This document shows, one piece after another, positions 60,153 to 64,000 of a stretch of 64,000 nucleotides of DNA. The DNA comes from Anisakis pegreffii (Eukaryota; Nematoda; Chromadorea; Rhabditida; Anisakidae). Numbering within the stretch: position 1 is the first letter of the stretch; each line of letters opens with the position of its first letter. The stretch is taken from assembly GCA_035041965.1 (NCBI GenBank), contig JAPYMA010000132.1:62001-126000 (forward strand). Direction: 5' to 3'. The translations under genes and the position numbers were made by a program. The notes below the pieces were generated by a model. The model did not search any database. It had not been told where the DNA came from and worked only from the letters and a program-made list of their open reading frames with translations.

Positions 60153-62848
60153 ATGTTATCAACGACATCATTCGATAACGCCGCAGCAATGTTACCAGCC
60201 TCGTGTTTCTACCCGCCATCGCAACCACCCAAATGGGTGACCAACGACGAAGAAACCATAAATCGTTTCACAACAACGGTTGAAGTGAAATATCCGAGCA
60301 GCAGCGCCGATCAGCAGTTCAGGTATCAACCGGAAATGCGATGGCCCACCGAATTTCCCTACCAATTCCAATTCACATCCCCAACCACCGTAAATGAATC
60401 GTGTCCCACCGATCCATTTCCGTCCACCTCAGTCGCATTGCCGAACGCTTACAAAATGGATCCTACTTGTTATTATCCCAACACAATAATACCATCCAGC
60501 TATGCGGCTACAACTCCCACCGGCTATTTCACTGCATCACATCAACTTTCACAGTGGAAGGTAATTATTGAACATCTTCGTGATGTTGCTTCATTCCTCT
60601 GCAGTTCAGCATGCATTAAATCACAAGAGTTCTGCTGTACTAGACAACTATAAGAATAGATTAGCAAAACGAAATGAAATTATTGAGAATTTGATTGAAA
60701 CAAAAATTGCGAGCGATAATTTCAGATGCCGTCCAGTGTTCATTCAGCACATTCAATAAAATCGAACGGAACCGTCATACGTCCACCTGTAAATGTCTCC
60801 ACAACTGCACCACCGTATCGAACAGGTCCTGGAACAAATAGTAAGTGACTGATTAGTGTTTGAGTAGGTTTTTGTTGCCTTATTTTATAGCCTTATCGTT
60901 TACGATTATTATTAATGTTATTGTTATTATCACAGTCAGTCGTTACCAAACGAGTAGTCTGTTGTCGTTTTTGAAAGCAAACCACACACCTTAGTTCTAT
61001 TACTGATGATGCGTGGAATCGCTGATAATACGCGCGATGCAATTCATCACATGTCAAAAATTATCAATTCATCACTTCGCTTGCCTCTGTTGCTTTTGCC
61101 TCATATTTCTTGGTTTGTATGCCTTTCACTCCTATTTCAAACAGCTTCTGTTTTGTTGATGCTTGACGTTTGTTAGCAGTAAGAGCTGAAAGTCATTCAT
61201 TCATCCGTTGTCGTCTCGGTTATCAGTTTTAACTGATAAGAATAATATTTGTTGTTGATTTTAGTCCGATATTCTCAATTTTCACATCATTTTTTCTCGC
61301 GTTCAGATTTACATTTCTCTATACTAATTTCAATTCGTCATTTAATCCATAACATCAAAAGAGAACAAAAGAAATTAAAAATATTGAAGTGATATTTCGA
61401 AAAATTCTATAAGGAGACAGGAAAAAAAAGACCAACAGTGCGTTGTAGAGACGATTGAAATCGTCAAGTTGCAAAGATACAGAAATTTAAGAAGAAATCG
61501 AACTTTATAAAGTTGTTCAGAGGAGGTGATTATGATTTGATATGATTCTGGCATTCACTATTCTGATCAAACGAACATCAATCGCAAATGTTTCGTAATT
61601 TCGAATCTTAATTTTTTTCGTCATTTCGAATCACTGACGACAGACCGCGAGGTAATCGCAAGGAATGATTCACATCGAAAGCATCGAAGGATTCTCGACA
61701 TTTTCGTCATTAACCAATTTTTTGCGACACTTCTTCGTAATCTGTTGAAATTCTCGTATATTCAGTGATCATCATCACAATGAGCGAACAAAATGCGCAC
61801 GATTCAGGATTAATTCAAGCTCGAGTGTTTCACCAAATAATAACTTCATAAAAGAGAGCGGTTCTGAAACGAAATATTTTCCGTTAATTTCATACTGACA
61901 CGATAAAATGCACTATCATTTTCATAGATTATTCCCATATTGTTCTTACTGGATGCAGAGGATTGCATCATAAGACTGTGAACAGAAAACGGCACCATAG
62001 AAAAGGGATGATAAGTGCTACTCATTCATCACATATGCGCATATGCATATCAAAGTCATCCCTTCTCATCAGAAAGAGACATTAATTGGTGTTGTATTTG
62101 TTCAGGATTAGTGGTTAAAGTGCCACTCGAAAATACAGCAACGCAAAATATTAGATACGATACTTACAGTAGTCATTTAACAACAACCGCTTCATTGATC
62201 ATCACCTTCCATGTTGCTTGAGACTTATTCTTGCTTTATCAGGGATCATTTGACGGAATTCATAACCAATATATTGGATTGCATATGTTTATTTTGATCG
62301 ATCTGTGAAGATCTCCCAATCTGTCAAGTTTTATTTTAAATTTTCGCTACCGCGCGCTCTCATTTCACGTTTTTTTATGCGACTTAGATAGATAGGTATT
62401 CCAAGCTTGCAAAATGAGTCATCTTCCCTAGAAAAGCACGGTATACTGCAAGTTATTAATCAACACGAATTTCACCACCTGGAAAGAACAGCTTGGTGTT
62501 GGTTACTTATTAAGAATAAGCGTCGTCACTGAATGAAACAAATGAGCCTGCTAAGATTTGTTCTCCAAGAAATGTGTGCATTGAAGAGATTATTTGATGA
62601 CTAAGTTAAGTGTGATAATCTCATCAGAACAAATGGTTTGCGGATGAGATAAAAAACTTGCTGCAACATATTACAGATGTCAGAGTGAGAACAAGTGAGA
62701 AGTATCGAATGGTGTACACAGATTTCCAACGGTTGGAATTGGAAAAAGAGTTCCGAACCACACAATTCATAAACTCTGAACGAAAGTCCCAACTATCAAC
62801 CGAGTTACAACTCACTGAACGACAAATCAAGATTTGGTTCCAAAATCG
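60153..62848 (+). CDS. pal-1: Caudal/PAL-1-like homeobox transcription factor, 3' end outside window
   Basis: A homeodomain transcription factor of the caudal/Cdx family, which patterns the posterior and specifies muscle and epidermal fates in C. elegans. Exons seen: 60153-60560, 60726-60840, 62677-62848, in phase, 231 residues plus two bases of an arginine codon. The first exon is Pro/Tyr/Thr-rich with no recognised domain. The second begins MPSSVHSA and runs into the linker GPGTN; spliced to [20 protein letters not shown] it gives a join I know from C. elegans PAL-1. The homeodomain ends here at IKIWFQN plus CG, with the next intron inside the codon for homeodomain arginine 52. The Q50 specificity residue is present. 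The expected RRAK continuation was not found up to 64000, so the last exon or exons lie beyond the right edge. The 5' end is uncertain: ATG 60153 follows a TTAAG acceptor, but an upstream exon may exist. Confidence 0.85.
60841..62676 (+). other. Intron before the homeodomain exon, 1.8 kb
   Basis: Bounded by a consensus GTAAGT donor and ATTACAG acceptor. No other gene was seen in it. Confidence 0.6.
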
Positions 62849-64000
62849 GTTTGTTTTGCTAACTTTGTTTTTAGAAACTAATTTCCTCAGAAACTTGGCT
62901 CTACGATCGCAATCATTCCTGTGTGGTATGAAACGATTGAAGTACTAGAAACTTCGATAATTGCAATGGCGTGAAGTGTTTTGACAAAATAGGGGATGTC
63001 GATGAAAATATAACTCCGAAAGATTACCTCCTCGAAAGTATACGTCCGCAACAACTAACAAACTCACGTAGTCCTCTTTTCGTGTGATTAAACTTCAGAA
63101 TCTTTCGCCTGTCAACAATGCTCGACACACACGTAAACAATTAAAAACCGCTAAGATCATGTTGAACCAATAATATTCAGATAATTGACTGCGATTAGTG
63201 CAGATAATGATCTAAATGTATCTGTGTACGCATGTACGGATACATAAAATATTATTTTAGTAATGTTATTAATGAACAATTATGTGATTGATCGTCATAT
63301 CAAGTTATCGATACAAGACGATATAGAAAGATGTAGTTGTGGGTTAGTGTGTATCATAAAATGGAGTTTTGATTTATTTCGAGGATGTTGTATATATTTG
63401 GTTACGTAAAGAGGATACCGCCGCCGTTTATGATTATTGCGTAACGAGAGGCTATTTATTATTCTTAGCGGTTTAACTCAATAAGCAATTCGTTAGGTAT
63501 GAGCACATCGACACCTCATAACATTTCACTTCGATCGTTGCGCAATCGCATCGATTCGCATCAAAACTTTTATCACACCTCTTATATCATTTGCTCTTTG
63601 ACATACACCTTAAGGACGTTCTCGTCATCCACTCATTCAAGATTATGAATGTTATCTTTTGAAATTTACCATACTTAAGGGGATTAATTTTCACTTAGCT
63701 AACTTGAGGAAATGTGAACTTCTTCAAACTGTCAGCAGGAAAAAACTCAGTCTGTATAACATAAGTAATAGCTGCTTGAAAATTTTTAATGCTTGTTAGA
63801 GGCGGGGAGACAATTTGCCCGGAAGATCATGCAGGGAACTGGTATCGTTACGGGTTATGTGAAGGGTTGAAGAAGTTCAGTTTTACTGGAAAATAAAGCT
63901 GGCATTTCATTTGTGTCAGTATGCGTTCATCAACATTCAATACTTCACTCGTCCAGTTATACCGATCAAGCCGTCGAATATCGTGCTTGCTAGAAATGAT
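62849..64000 (+). other. Start of an intron inside the homeodomain, running to the window edge
   Basis: Follows the donor CG/GTTTGT. No acceptor here is followed by a frame encoding Arg-Arg-Ala-Lys, so the intron is longer than 1.15 kb. Nothing else was recognised to the end of the window. Confidence 0.5.

Noticed and set aside
60568..60759. A 63-codon frame between two exons of the caudal-like gene
   Set aside because: It falls in the intron 60561-60725 and runs on in the wrong frame; using 60560/60726 instead restores the PAL-1-like linker.
62849..62948. Continuation of the homeodomain frame past 62848, or splicing to a CCTCAG acceptor near 62895
   Set aside because: Both give residues unlike the invariant RRAK tail of caudal homeodomains, so the true next exon is probably outside the window.

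Overview
The window is AT-rich eukaryotic DNA with spliced genes. It reads as a chromadorean nematode: almost every 3' splice site is a short TTTCAG-like hexamer, several start codons lie just behind such an acceptor with no upstream exon (the pattern of spliced-leader trans-splicing), there is a gene with a major sperm protein (MSP) domain and a short SH2-tyrosine kinase of the kind nematodes have multiplied, and the caudal/PAL-1-like gene keeps a linker before its homeodomain that I recognise from the C. elegans protein. The species cannot be named from the sequence. I saw no bacterial, viral, rRNA, tRNA or CRISPR feature.

Layout, left to right. 1-8.2 kb: gene-poor, with one intact 1.2-kb hAT-like non-autonomous transposon (5933-7131). 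8.2-18.3 kb: UTP-glucose-1-phosphate uridylyltransferase, plus strand, 11 exons rebuilt in phase. 19.5-20.7 kb: a second, nearly identical copy of the transposon, so the pair brackets the whole UGP gene. 21.5-38 kb: a block that looks like male germline genes. It holds an Asn-rich protein with a Cys-x-x-Cys comb (minus), a small basic protein followed closely by a 416-residue SH2-tyrosine kinase (plus), an MSP-domain protein with a very long Lys/Glu-rich repeat region (minus), and a second Asn-rich protein with the same two-exon plan (plus). 41-52.4 kb: three conserved housekeeping or ciliary genes on the plus strand: ARPC4 (Arp2/3 complex), EMC7 (ER membrane complex) and ARL6 (BBSome-linked GTPase). 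A possible three-exon minus-strand gene of unknown function follows ARL6. 60-64 kb: the 5' part of a caudal/pal-1 homeobox gene; its last homeodomain residues and C-terminus lie beyond the right edge.

Repeats are a second theme: three copies of one hAT-like element (two fresh, one decayed inside a kinase intron), a foldback element with 70-bp arms, a pair of probable solo LTRs about 9.5 kb apart, a perfect 4 x 58-bp tandem array in an MSP-gene intron, 18-bp coding repeats in the same gene, and a twin hairpin in a UGP intron.

Most exon chains were rebuilt by hand from GT/AG sites, reading-phase continuity and remembered family sequence. They are strong for UGP, ARPC4, EMC7, ARL6, the kinase and the homeodomain exon, and weaker for first exons and for unrecognised proteins.
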